This document shows positions 11,140 to 21,239 of a stretch of DNA of 64,000 nt, piece after piece. A program made the position numbers and the translations under genes. The notes beneath the pieces are model-generated. The model was not told where the DNA came from, searched no databases, and saw only the letters and a list, made by a program, of their open reading frames with translations. Location: assembly GCA_026315105.1 (NCBI GenBank), contig CM048744.1, forward strand, positions 655,963,676 to 656,027,675, written 5' to 3'. Source of the DNA: Locusta migratoria. Its lineage: Eukaryota > Arthropoda > Insecta > Orthoptera > Acrididae. Position 1 is the stretch's first letter; each line of letters begins with the position of its first letter.

Positions 11140-12435
11140 ACTTGCTTATATGCCCGTGCTTCGCAAACGTTGTTAAATAAGGGCCTGTGTGTATCATGGC
11201 TTTTTAGGGTTCCGTACCTCAGTCAGTTTTAAACAAACTATACGTAAACCCGTGTGCTTACTTATCCTGCACTCTCTGCATCCAATTCTTCTCTCCCATG
11301 TCTCAGTTCGTTTCCACCTTTCCCTCTCGGCAAAGTTTTTTACAAGGTTCCCTGTGTCATGTACCATGCCAACATTTATGTCCCAAGTGACCTTCCTCTT
11401 GGTTTGAAGGTCATGTGTGCAAAAATTAATCAAGATCGAAGTAAAACTATGCATTTTATTGAAGTCTGTAAGTTAAGTACCCTCCATCATGCAACATCGA
11501 TATTTTATACAGACAGTGACATTCCTTCTTGTCTTTAAGCTCAGATATACCAAATTTTATCAGTATGCAATAGAAACAGAGTCATTATTAAAAGACGCAC
11601 TTCGTTGTTTTCAAATTTTCCAGTTTTAATTCATACAACCCCTGCTCTGAGAATAACGAAAACAACCCAAAAAGATCTGTAAAATTGGTCGAGCTGTTCT
11701 CAAGTTATGGCGCGACCAAGATATTCAGGGATACATTTTTATGTTGCAAGATACCCTCCCCCATGCACCGTATGAAACTTTAGGCAGACGCTGGCCTTCC
11801 TCTTGTATTGAACGTCACGCGTGCAAAATTTTGTGAAGATCGGAATGAAACAGTAGCTTTCGTCAGTCTGTAGGAAAAGTATCCTCCCCCTTGCACCTTA
11901 ATGCTGTCCTATCGAAAGTACTTTCTTAGCTGACGTCTTCTACCAATAAACTACGTGCCGGCAAAATTTCAGCTTCATAGGTGCATTAGTTTTACAGATT
12001 TTGTGTTTAGTCAGTGAGTGAGTGCGTGACTGACCTTTCGCTTTTATATATACAGAATACCTCCTGAATTGTGTGTCCTACAAAAAAATTATTTACCAGA
12101 TTCGTATAGTGAAATATTAGAAAACTGACTACGAAATGTGTTGTTAATGGAGTTGGTTGTAAATATGTAGTAAATTACAATCTCATGTATATTAGAGCGA
12201 ATTTTCACGCAATTAATTGTCTTTGACGACATAGCACCTGAACTATATGTCGTAATACGATATTATTTCGAAGGTACATCCAGTGGTGCATAGACGCAAT
12301 AAATCAAGACGTCATGCCTGATGAGGCGGTTTTTCATGATCCTAATTGTTTATGACTCCATATCTCATGAACAGCGTGTCGTACTACGACAAAATTTTGA
12401 ACGTACCTTCAGTGGTATGTGTGTATACTGTCTGT
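11140..12435 (+). repeat. Dispersed repeat X, copy 1 (interrupted by piggyBac)
   Basis: Shares long similarity with 47813-49935. Both begin near 'cttatatgccc', then 'gggcctgtgtgtatcatgg' and 'agggttcc...acctcagtca', and both carry 'tcatatctcatgaac' followed by 'gtcgtact'. The shared stretch ends where piggyBac coding sequence begins at about 12436. No protein domain is seen. The 'agggttccgtacctca' phrase is one I recall from arthropod non-coding repeats. Confidence 0.7.
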
Positions 12436-13640
12436 CTTGCGCCACATTCATCAGATGTTGTAACAGTACCACCTGTTTCAAGAACGGATGAAAATCTTTC
12501 AGAATCTCATGAATCAGAAAATGAGAGAGAGAAAAAAGGACGCTTTAGCAACACGTTGTCTGGAGGAAAATGATTATCGTCCATTTGTGCATGCATTTGA
12601 CGATTCAATTTCAGGACAAAAATGGCCACATTCATATAGTCTGTCATTTTTCCTTGTATTCTTAACGGAAGGTCTGACGAAATATGTTGCAGACGAAACA
12701 AACAGATTTCATTTATATACCAAAGATGGAAAGAAACGGGATTTGAAGAATTGTAATCTTTCGTTGCTGTTTGTCTGCTGATGGCTCGAGTGAAGAAACT
12801 GAAAGTTAATGACTATTGGTCCAGATACATACTCTTCAATACTCCAATTTTCAGCGAAATAATGTCCAGGAATCGATTTCTCTTAATTTTAAGAATGCTT
12901 CATTTTAGTGAAAACTTTCCCATTAATGAAGGAGACAGATTATTTAAGATTAGAAATATTGCTCATACGGTCCGCACAACATTCCACAGCACATTTTATG
13001 CTTACCAAAAGCTTTACATCGACGAAAGTCTGTTGGTTTTCAAAGGGCAATTGTCTTTCAAAGAATATATTACATCCAAACGAATTAGGTTTGAAATAAA
13101 AACGTTTGTGCTGTGCGACTGGTTACATACTGGACTTTATTGTATATACAGACACCACGACTGAAATTAGCTTTCACAATCTGGGGAAAAGTGGTGACAT
13201 AGTAGCCACACTGCTAAACCATACTTACAACGGCTTCACACGCTTTATGTCGACAACTGATATTCGAGACCAGACCTGTTCTTCTGGCTTCATAACCACG
13301 GTACGAATGCCTGTGGTACTGTTCATAAAAACAGGCGTATCTTGCCAAAATTGTAGGACAAACTGAAACGAGGAGAAGTACAGTTTATATCAACTAATAC
13401 AATTTTTGAGACTTACGCCACAGAACGGAGGAAAGCTGGCAGAGGAAGGCGCTCTGATGACGAGAATCCTCTGCGATTTACCGGGAGGCATTTTCCGAAT
13501 ATAACTGAGAGTGAAAACTCGAATAAAAGTAGGCCAATGCGAAGATGTGCCGTTTGTTCCAAGCAGAAAGTGCGCCAAGAGACCAGGTACGAATGCAGAA
13601 CATGCACTGTGTGTTGTTTCGAGGCTTATCAAATAAATAA
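12436..13640 (+). pseudogene. Decayed piggyBac transposase
   Basis: Successive frames spell the piggyBac transposase (DDE_Tnp_1_7 family) in order. An acidic N-terminal part (12440-12570) is followed by 'DYWSRYILFNTPIFS', 'IMSRNRFLLILRMLHF', 'LYIDESLLVFKGQLSFK', 'GYILDFIVYTDTTTE', 'LYVDN' (in a shifted frame near 13245), 'GEVQF', and after an internal deletion near 13410 the Cys-rich tail 'RRCAVCSKQKVRQETRYEC'. The catalytic Asp contexts IDE and YVDN are visible. There are several frameshifts and stops, and a block including the third Asp appears lost. No TTAA-flanked ends were found. The intact enzyme excises and inserts at TTAA; this copy is dead. Confidence 0.9.
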
Positions 13641-14049
13641 ATAAACAAATAAAATTTAACTGTCGATAATCGCACAGCAAAATGTTATTCGTAATTTTTG
13701 AAAGTAATTGAAACCAAAAATAAATAAAAAATATAAAATGAAGGGAATAAAAAACTGTTTTTAACTTCGCCAGTGTCGCTCTAAAGCCCGGATCCAAAAG
13801 AAGGACGGGAAATATATAGGAAAGATGTAAAAGGCATTCGAACACAACAGTTCCTGGCTTTGAAACGCGTCTCAAGTTGTATGCTGTGCTGACAAAAAGA
13901 CAAATTTTGTACGTTTCAGACGCTTTAATTATCTGCTTAGTATGGAAGCATAAAAAAATTGCACAACACGTATTGCACCAATGAAACATAGTTATATATA
14001 TTATTCTATATAGATTTCAGAAATTACTGCAACCAGTCGCCTTTTGTTT
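13641..14049. other. AT-rich spacer, no gene recognised
   Basis: Follows the piggyBac tail. A 199-codon minus-strand frame spans 13390-13989, but it overlaps the piggyBac 3' end antisense and has no recognisable domain, so I leave it uncalled. Confidence 0.5.
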
Positions 14050-14330
14050 CTTCTTAATGAAGATTTATTTAGACCATTACCGGTTTCAAGCTGCCTAGCA
14101 GCTCATCTTCAGATGGTATGCAATTATTACAAGTTACATTTGAATTTGTGGTAGGGCAGAAAACGAGAAAATGGTAAACACTAATTTTGGTATGCTATAC
14201 TTAATAATTAATAAATGTAAAGTGCATAAATGTAAGTAATGTCTTGAAGACAAACTTATATTGTAATGATTAAGTATAGCCTACCAAAATTAGTGATTAC
14301 CATTTTGCCTTTCAGGCAAGGGGTGGCCCA
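14050..14330 (-). repeat. Inverted-repeat unit with a hammerhead-like hairpin
   Basis: On the minus strand, CUGAAGA (14112-14106) is followed by a 6-bp hairpin (AGCUGC / GCAGCU) and GAAA (14087-14084), the arrangement of a hammerhead ribozyme core. Further in, 14172-14205 ('atggtaaacactaatttt') is mirrored at 14283-14310 ('aaaattagtgattaccat'). It probably derives from the terminal repeat of a retroelement. Confidence 0.5.
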
Positions 14331-14471
14331 GCCGGAAACCGCTCAGCACAGGTAGACGGATTAGCAGCCCCGCGGCGTCCCACACAGTAAGCAGGCCACC
14401 AGCAGTCAAACGGTTAATGCAGATTTGTATATAATCAGTATCAGTGTAGCCAGTTCCCAACCCACTAGCTC

Positions 14472-14891
14472 ATGGACCAACAGTTGGACTCGTCCAACAA
14501 CAGGTGCATACAATTGTCAGCAGAGGCAATAATCATATTAATGCTCTTAATCATCATTGCAGCCTGCACTTTGTTGTCGCTGTCGTCAGTAGTACTGTCG
14601 TATCGATATTTTAAGTATTATACGACAAAGCAAAGTGGGAATCTAAACGCGGTGGCAACACGGCCTGTTTACGCCCAAGAAAAAAGGAGGCAGAAGCAAT
14701 ACAAGCATACATTTCTGAAGAGGTGTCCCCAACCCCTTTGCTATATGACTCATTACAGCCCAAATTGCGACCAACGCCCTCCCCCCCCCCCCCCACCCAA
14801 CGAGATATTAGGTCCTGGATTAGGAAGATCAATTCATTTTCTATATAAACATTCCTTTATCGTTAACACAACTATAAAGCCAATTCTCTAG
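14472..14891 (+). other. Small ORF with one hydrophobic segment (unknown)
   Basis: A 139-codon frame at the inner edge of the right arm. Residues about 18-45 are strongly hydrophobic ('AEAIIILMLLIIIAACTLL' and following) and would form one membrane helix. A basic stretch ('QEKRRQKQYKHTFLKR') and a run of prolines over a C tract follow. It ends inside the first satellite monomer. TATATAA at 14428-14434 with TCAGT motifs just downstream resembles an arthropod core promoter, but the spacing is short. No family is recognised. It may be a remnant gene of the foldback element or chance. Confidence 0.3.
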
Positions 14892-14892
14892 C

Positions 14893-17800
14893 TACACGCC
14901 CTTCAATGTAGGACAGAATGGCAATTCCGAGCTTCGAAGGAATTTCTGAGCGAGGCCGGAAATTTTAACGATATTCGAAAAACCATATCTCATAATCGGC
15001 TCGTTAATCTGCCTTTAAACTTTTTCAAGTAGTATTTGGAAGTGTGTGCTATTCCTATACAGAGTGTAATGTGGCGACGGCTAGTAGTTCTTTAGTTACA
15101 CGCCCTTAAATATGGGACGGAAAGGCATTGCGGAGCGAGGCCGGAAATTTTAACGATATTCGAAAAATCATATCTCATAATCGGCTCGTTAATCTGCCTT
15201 TAAACATTTTCAAGTAGTATTTGGAACTGTGTGCTATACCTATACAGAGTGTCATGTGGCGACGGCTAGTAGTTCGTTAGTTACACGCCCTTAAATATAG
15301 GACGGAAAGGTATTTCGGAGCGAGGTCGGAAATTTTAACGATAATCGAAAAATCATATCTCATAATCGGCTCGTTAATCTGCTTTCACACATTCTCAAGT
15401 AGTATTTGGAAGTGTGTACTATACCTATACAGAGTGTCATGTAGCGACGGCTAGTAGTTCTTTAGTTACACGACCTTAAATATAGGACGGAAAGGCATTT
15501 CTGAGCGAGGCCGGAAATTTTAACGATATTCGAAAAATCATATCTCATAATCGGCTCGTTAATCTGCCTTTAAACTTTTTCAAGTAGTATTTGGAAGTGT
15601 GTGCTATACCTATACAGAGTGTCATGTGGCGACGGCTAGTAGTTCTTTAGTTGCACGCCCTTAAATATAGGACGGAAAGGCATTTGTGAGCGAGGCCGGA
15701 AATTTTAACGATATTCGAAAAATCATATCTCATAATCGGCTCGTTAATCTGCCTTTAAACTTTTTCAAGTAGTATTTGGAAGTGTGTGCTATACCTATAC
15801 AGAGTGTCATGTGGCGACGGCTAGTAGTTCTTTAGTTGCACGCCCTTAAATACAGGACGGAAAGGCATTTCGGAGCGAGGCCGGAAATTTTAACGATATT
15901 CGAAAAATCATATCTCATAATCGGCTCGTTAATCTGATTTCACACATTCTCAAGTGGTATTTGGAAGTGTGTACTATACCTATACAGAGTGTCATGTAGC
16001 GACGGCTAGTAGTTCTTTAGTTACACGACCTTAAATATAGGACGGAAAGGCATTTCTGAGCGAGGCCGGAAATTTTAACGATAATCGAAAAATCATATCT
16101 CATAATCGGCTCGTTAATCTGCCTTTAAACTTTTTCAAGTAGTATTTGGAACTGTGTGCTATACCTATACAGAGTGTCATGTGGCGACGGCTAGTAGTTC
16201 GTTAGTTACACGCCCTTAAATATAGGACGGAAAGGTATTTCGGAGCGAGGTCGGAAATTTTAACGATAATCGAAAAATCATATCTCATAATCGGCTCGTT
16301 AATCTGCTTTCACACATTCTCAAGTAGTATTTGGAAGTGTGTACTATACCTATACAGAGTGTCATGTAGCGACGGCTAGTAGTTCTTTAGTTACACGACC
16401 TTAAATATAGGACGGAAAGGCATTTCTGAGCGAGGCCGGAATTTTTACGATATTCGAAAAATCATATCTCATAATCGGCTCGTTAATCTGCCTTTAAACT
16501 TTTTCAAGTAGTATTTGGTAGTGTGTGCTATACCTATACAGAGTGTCATGTGGCGACGGCTAGTAGTTCTTTAGTTACACGCTCTTAAATATAGGACGGA
16601 AAGGCATTTCGGAGCGCCGCCGGAAATTTTAACGATATTCGAAAAATCATATCTCATAATCGGCTCGTTAATCTGCCTTTAAACTTTTTCAAGTAGTATT
16701 TGGAAGTGTGTGCTATACCTATACAGAGTGTCATGTGGCGACGGCTAGTAGTTCTTTAGTTACACGCCCTTAAATATAGGACGGAAAGGCATTTCTGAGC
16801 GAGGCCGGAAATTTTAACGATATTCGAAAAATCATATCTCATAATCGGCTCGTAAATCTGCCTTTAAACATTTTCAAGTAGTATTTGGAACTGTGTGCTA
16901 TACCTATACAGAGTGTCATGTGGCGACGGCTAGTAGTTCTTTAGTTACACGCCCTTAAATATAGGACGGAAAGGTATTTCGGAGCGAGGTCGGAAATTTT
17001 AACGATATTCGAAAAATCATATCTCATAATCGGCTCGTTAATCTGCTTTCACACATTCTCAAGTCGTATTTGGAAGTGTGTACTATACCTATACAGAGTG
17101 TCATGTAGCGACGGCTAGTAGTTCTTTAGTTACACGGCCTTAAATATAGGACGGAAAGGCATTTCTGAGCGAGGCCGGAAATTTTAACGATATTCGAAAA
17201 ATCATATCTCATAATCGGCTCGTTAATCTGCCTTTAAACTTTTTCAAGTAGTATTTGGTAGTGTGTGCTATACCTATACAGAGTGTCATGTGGCGACGGC
17301 TAGTAGTTCTTTAGTTGCACGCCCTTAAATACAGGACGGAAAGGCATTTCGGAGCGAGACCGGAATTTTTAACGATATTTGAAAAATCATATCTCATAAT
17401 CGGCTCGTTAATCTGCCTTTAAACATTTTCAAGTAGTATTTGGAAGTGTGTGCTATACCTATACAGAGTGTCATGTGGCGACGGCTAGTAGTTCGTTAGT
17501 TACACGCCCTTAAATATAGGACGGAAAGGTATTTCGGAGCGAGGTCGGAAATTTTAACGATAATCGAAAAATCATATCTCATAATCGGCTCGTTAATCTG
17601 CCTTTAAACTTTTTCAAGTAGTATTTGGAAGTGTGTGCTATACCTATACAGAGTGTCATATGGCGACGGCTAGTAGTTCTTTAGTTACACGCCCTTAAAT
17701 ATAGGACGGAAAGGCATTTCGGAGCGAGGCCGGAAATTTTAACGATATTCGAAAAATCATATCTCATAATCGGCTCGTTAATCTGCCTTTAAACTTTTTC

Positions 17801-18080
17801 AAGTAGTATTTGGAAGTGTGTGCTATACCTATACAGAGCGTCATGTGGCGACGGCTAGTAGTTCTTTAGTTACACGCCCTTAAATATAAGACGGAAAGGC
17901 ATTTCGGAGCGAGGCCGGAAATTTTAACGATATTCGAAAAATCATATCTCATAATCGGCTCGTTAATCTGCCTTTAAACTTTTTCAAGTAGTATTTGGAA
18001 GTGTGTGCTATACCTATACAGAGTGTCATATGGCGACGGCTAATATTTCTTTAGTTACACGCCCTTAAGTATAGGACGCA
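14893..18080 (-). repeat. 185-bp satellite array, right arm (about 17 copies)
   Basis: Same monomer as at 600-3310 but in reverse orientation ('gacggctagtagttcttta' per copy). Subtypes differ in 'cggagcgaggccgg' versus 'ctgagcgaggccgg' and in 'ttaaactttttcaagtag' versus 'ttcacacattctcaagt'. The subtypes recur in blocks, which suggests duplication of several monomers at a time. Confidence 0.9.
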
Positions 18081-18809
18081 TAGGCAATTCCTTTCCACGC
18101 CGGAAATTTTGACGAATGTCTAAGAGTCTTATGTCGTAATCTGCTCGGTAATCCGCCTTACTTTGTCACTTAGGACGTGTGTGTTTCTGGTATGTCTCAG
18201 GTAGAGTGTCATGAGCGACGTCTAACAATTGTTTCGTTACTTACGTTTGAGCATACTATGAAGGGCACTTCAGCGTCAAAAAGAACTTCTACCGATTTTC
18301 TATGTACTGTACCTTCAGAGCCTCTCTTTAATGTGCGTCGGTATGTTGTCAGGCAATACATGGATGTTTATGCTGCACTTCTAATGACGACAGTAAACAC
18401 CTCATTGGATTTGTGTGCTTCAGTGTTGTAGGAAACGGGAGAATTGTGTTAACCGAAGTTTGCCGATTTTTAATAGGCTTATGAGCTTCGAATATCTTTT
18501 ATGTTTTATCAAATATACAAGAGGAAGAATTTTTGGTGCTTCGAAAGGAAGCAATGTATATGTACTGTTCTTGTATCCATTTACTTAATAGTGGTGGTTG
18601 GTTTATTGTTTATTTTGAATTCATATTTTACACTAGGTTACTGATTCGTCTATGTAGTTCAGGTAATAAGATTCTGAATATTCTGCAAGCTACATTTCAC
18701 TAAAATAACTCGCATCGCCTTATTTGTTGGCCGTATAGTCGGTTTTTAGCGTGGAGGTTGGCACTACTCTCTCTTGGCTCGCTTGCGCCTGAGAGTTATA
18801 TCGCCCGCA
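18081..18809. repeat. Outer, non-satellite part of the right foldback arm
   Basis: Inverted counterpart of 1-560, with an extra 150-200 bp not matched on the left (18520-18680). The inverted match ends at 18809 with 'tatcgcccgca'. Bases 18810-18850 may still belong to the element; the array intron is recognisable from 18851. Confidence 0.8.
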
Positions 18810-18954
18810 TGGTTTTCGGGAAACGAATCCGAAGCTAACTTCAAGCCGGTTAACTAACAGGAGTGCTGACATTAGATTAGATTAGATGAGTAGTTTCCAA
18901 ACATTTACCTCATGTACTTTAATTGGAAATTAATACACATCCTGTTGATTCTAG

Positions 18955-19068
18955 GAGCTGGAGGCTCTCAAAGCAGAATTGGATGCACTTAAGTCTGCAC
19001 AACAAGGAGATAAGACTTTGCTGGATGAACTAGAGAAAATGAAAGCAGAAAATGAAAAACTTAAGAAT
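18955..19068 (+). CDS. Coiled-coil exon, copy 1 (38 codons)
   Basis: Internal exon of an unrecognised long coiled-coil protein. It is bounded by the acceptor 'ttgattctag' and the donor 'gtgagtttc', and only the frame starting at the first base is open. It encodes 38 residues beginning ELEALKAELDALKS and ending KMKAENEKLKN. Leucines at residues 2, 5, 9, 12, 23, 26 and 36, with Met29, give the alternating 3-4 spacing of a coiled coil, with one 3-residue offset. Joining to another copy keeps the spacing (Leu36 to Leu2 of the next is 4). Both flanking introns are phase 0, so copies can be added or skipped without frame change. Proteins such as CLIP-190/restin or golgins have this character, but I cannot name the gene. 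Confidence 0.75.
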
Positions 19069-19134
19069 GTGAGTTTCTTCATTATATTTTCTATGAAATA
19101 GATTTTAATATAGATATGTTCTTATTTACATATT

Positions 19135-20880
19135 ATCAAAAACACCTCCAACCAATTGTCAAGACATAGCCTCTCACATTCAAGAAACCAACCACTTCCT
19201 TCAATGACTCTCCACCATCCCCCCCACATTACCTCCACGATCCTTACTTGTCACAGCTGATGCCACTTCCGTATGCACCTAGATATCATACATGAACTTG
19301 CTACTCTCAATTACCAACTTTTTTCCTGTGTCCTTCAGACTCCAAGCCCAATAGCTCATTCCTCATTACCCTTACAGTGAAATTGTAACAAACAATTACT
19401 TTTTCTTTGAAGAAACAGTATACATTCAAATCTGCGGCAAAGCCTTGGGCACTCAGAGGACATGGGCATCTGTATGGCACTCTACTATGCCAACCTATTT
19501 GTTGGCCATCTAGAGAAAACCTTTCTAGCCCCCCAAACCCCTGGTCTGCTTCTGTGGCGATAGTTTAATGGTTTGGATGCAGGGCCAGAACATCCTATCC
19601 CCATTCCTTCACAACCTCAACCCTTTCTCTCCCATCGGTTTTTTCACTTTATACTTTGTAACACAGGATGCTACCTTCCTTGATTTTAACCTCCACCTCA
19701 CTGAAGACACAACATTGAACCTACTAATTAACCACATTACCTGCACTTTGGCAGCTGCCGTCCGTTACACATCAAAAACCCTCCCATAGAGCATAGCCAC
19801 CCACGTTAATGAATTTTCAGTAATGAAACATTCCTTACCCAATATCTTAAAGGCCTCACAAAGGCTTTGACAGACAAACATTACCCTCCTGACTTTGTCT
19901 GCAAACAGATTTCACATTCCATATCCTCACATCACCAATTCTCTCTCCCCACCCAATAACCAGCCACAAAGGAGTGTTCTTCTTTTCACCCAATAACACC
20001 CTGGACTGGAACAATTAAATCAAATCCTTTGCCAAGGCTCTGATTATCTGTTATCATGCCCTGAAATGAGAGACATCATACTCAAGCTCCTTCGGATCTC
20101 TTCTAAAGTGGTGTTCTGTCACCCATGCAACCTGCACAACATCCTAGTCCACCCCTATGCCACTCCCTGTGGGAGACCCCATGTTAAACCTACCCATTCT
20201 ACCCACAGCACTTCTTACTCCAGTCCTGTCACAGGTTGGACCACCTGTGTGAGCAGCTACATGGGTCACCAACTCTGCTGCAATCAATGTGCAGAATTTT
20301 ACATTGGCATGACAACAAACCAGCAGTCCCCCAGGATAAATAGCCACCCTCAAACTGTGGCAAAAAACAAGGCTATTTTACAATCTAAGCCATCCACCAT
20401 CAGGGCTTCTGTACTGTGTAGATGGGAGTAGTCCCTTCAGCATAGTGCTGCAACCAACCTGGCCGCAAACTAAGATAACTTATCATCACTACAACCCAAG
20501 CGTAATACCCCTTCTTCCCTGCCGACTATACTGTATCTTTCCATTTCATATCTTTCTTCCAACAGTGTGTTGCCCCTTCTTTTATTTATCTATCTTGAAT
20601 ATTTCAATATACCTGTAATTAATTTTTTATTATTTATTTTCTGCTTTTCCTCTACACATCCATTTTTCCTTCTCCTACCCCTTCCCTTTACTGCATTCTA
20701 TGCTGCATCTTCCATTTCCACGTGTCAGAGCCTTTACAGTCTATTGTGCACCATTGAACGAATTATCTCCATCCTTACTTGGCATCCCCAACACTCTATT
20801 TACTCCCCTCCTCACTCATTGTTGAGATGCTTGTTGAATTGGAGTGGCTGGAGATGGTGGTCATGGGTACAATTCTAATC
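19135..20880 (+). mobile_element. PLE-1 copy in unit 1 (decayed Penelope-like element)
   Basis: Broken plus-strand frames read the C-terminal half of a Penelope-like reverse transcriptase: 'LLVTADATSV', 'MPTYLLAI' (YANLF block), 'ATFLDFNLHLTED', then the GIY-YIG endonuclease region 'CNQCAEFYIGMTTNQQS'. Many stops are present. The stretch 20421-20880 ('ggagatggtggtcatggg' near its end) is shared by all long copies and is probably the element's 3' part. The same copy sits at the same place in every unit, so it predates amplification. Confidence 0.8.
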
Positions 20881-21239
20881 TGTATTTTCCATTGTTAGAT
20901 TTTTACGTATATATACATGCATGTCACAATGAAGAAAAATACTCATTATCAAGTATTGTTTTGTAGAGGCTTTTTTTTATACCACAGATGCTATTGGTTT
21001 CTAATTTAAAAAACCTGAGTTAAATTGTTGAGAAAAATAATTTCATGTAGAGTGTTATCTGAAGTATCTTGTAAGCTCATTACCTGTTATGCCTTACTTT
21101 TAACCATCACAGTATCAAAATATCTTTGTCTTTGACTCCCAAAAATGTCTGTATGTTTAGATCATAAATTATTGCAACATGTGTGGCAGAAAAAAACTAT
21201 TGGAACATTTGGCACTTTTTTCTCCATTCAAATATTTCA
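20881..21239 (+). repeat. Unit 1 intron segment downstream of PLE-1
   Basis: Shared intron sequence of the array ('caatgaagaaaaatactc', 'aaccatcacagtatcaaaa'). No gene. It is cut at 21239 by a TIR transposon. Confidence 0.8.

Larger units (their letters stand above)
1..18809. mobile_element. Giant foldback-type DNA element with satellite-bearing inverted arms
   Basis: Bases 1 onward (start 'tgcgggcgatata') are the reverse complement of the sequence ending at 18809 ('tatatcgcccgca'), and the inverted match continues for several hundred bases. It then passes into a 185-bp tandem repeat lying in opposite orientation at 600-3310 and 14893-18080. Long inverted arms built from tandem modules are the hallmark of foldback elements (Drosophila FB, Galileo). 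No transposase can be assigned to it: the transposase relics inside belong to nested Tc1, piggyBac and other elements. The left end coincides with the window edge, so the target duplication cannot be read and the arm may extend further left. On the right the ordinary exon-array intron resumes by 18851. Arms of 3.3 and 3.9 kb differ by scattered substitutions, so insertion is not recent. Confidence 0.8.

Noticed and set aside
13390..13989. 199-codon minus-strand ORF as a gene
   Set aside because: It overlaps the piggyBac 3' region antisense, has no recognisable domain, and has the composition of reversed AT-rich sequence.
1..18809. A Polinton/Maverick or a piggyBac-virus fusion element
   Set aside because: No DNA polymerase B, integrase, ATPase or capsid-like frames are found in the interior. 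The piggyBac relic lies within repeat X rather than at the arms, and the arms consist of satellite.
20567..20878. ORFs in the pyrimidine-rich part of each unit (also near 27700, 47500 and 56950)
   Set aside because: They recur in every unit as part of the PLE-1 3' region, differ in length and frame between units, and have low-complexity Leu/Ser/Pro composition.
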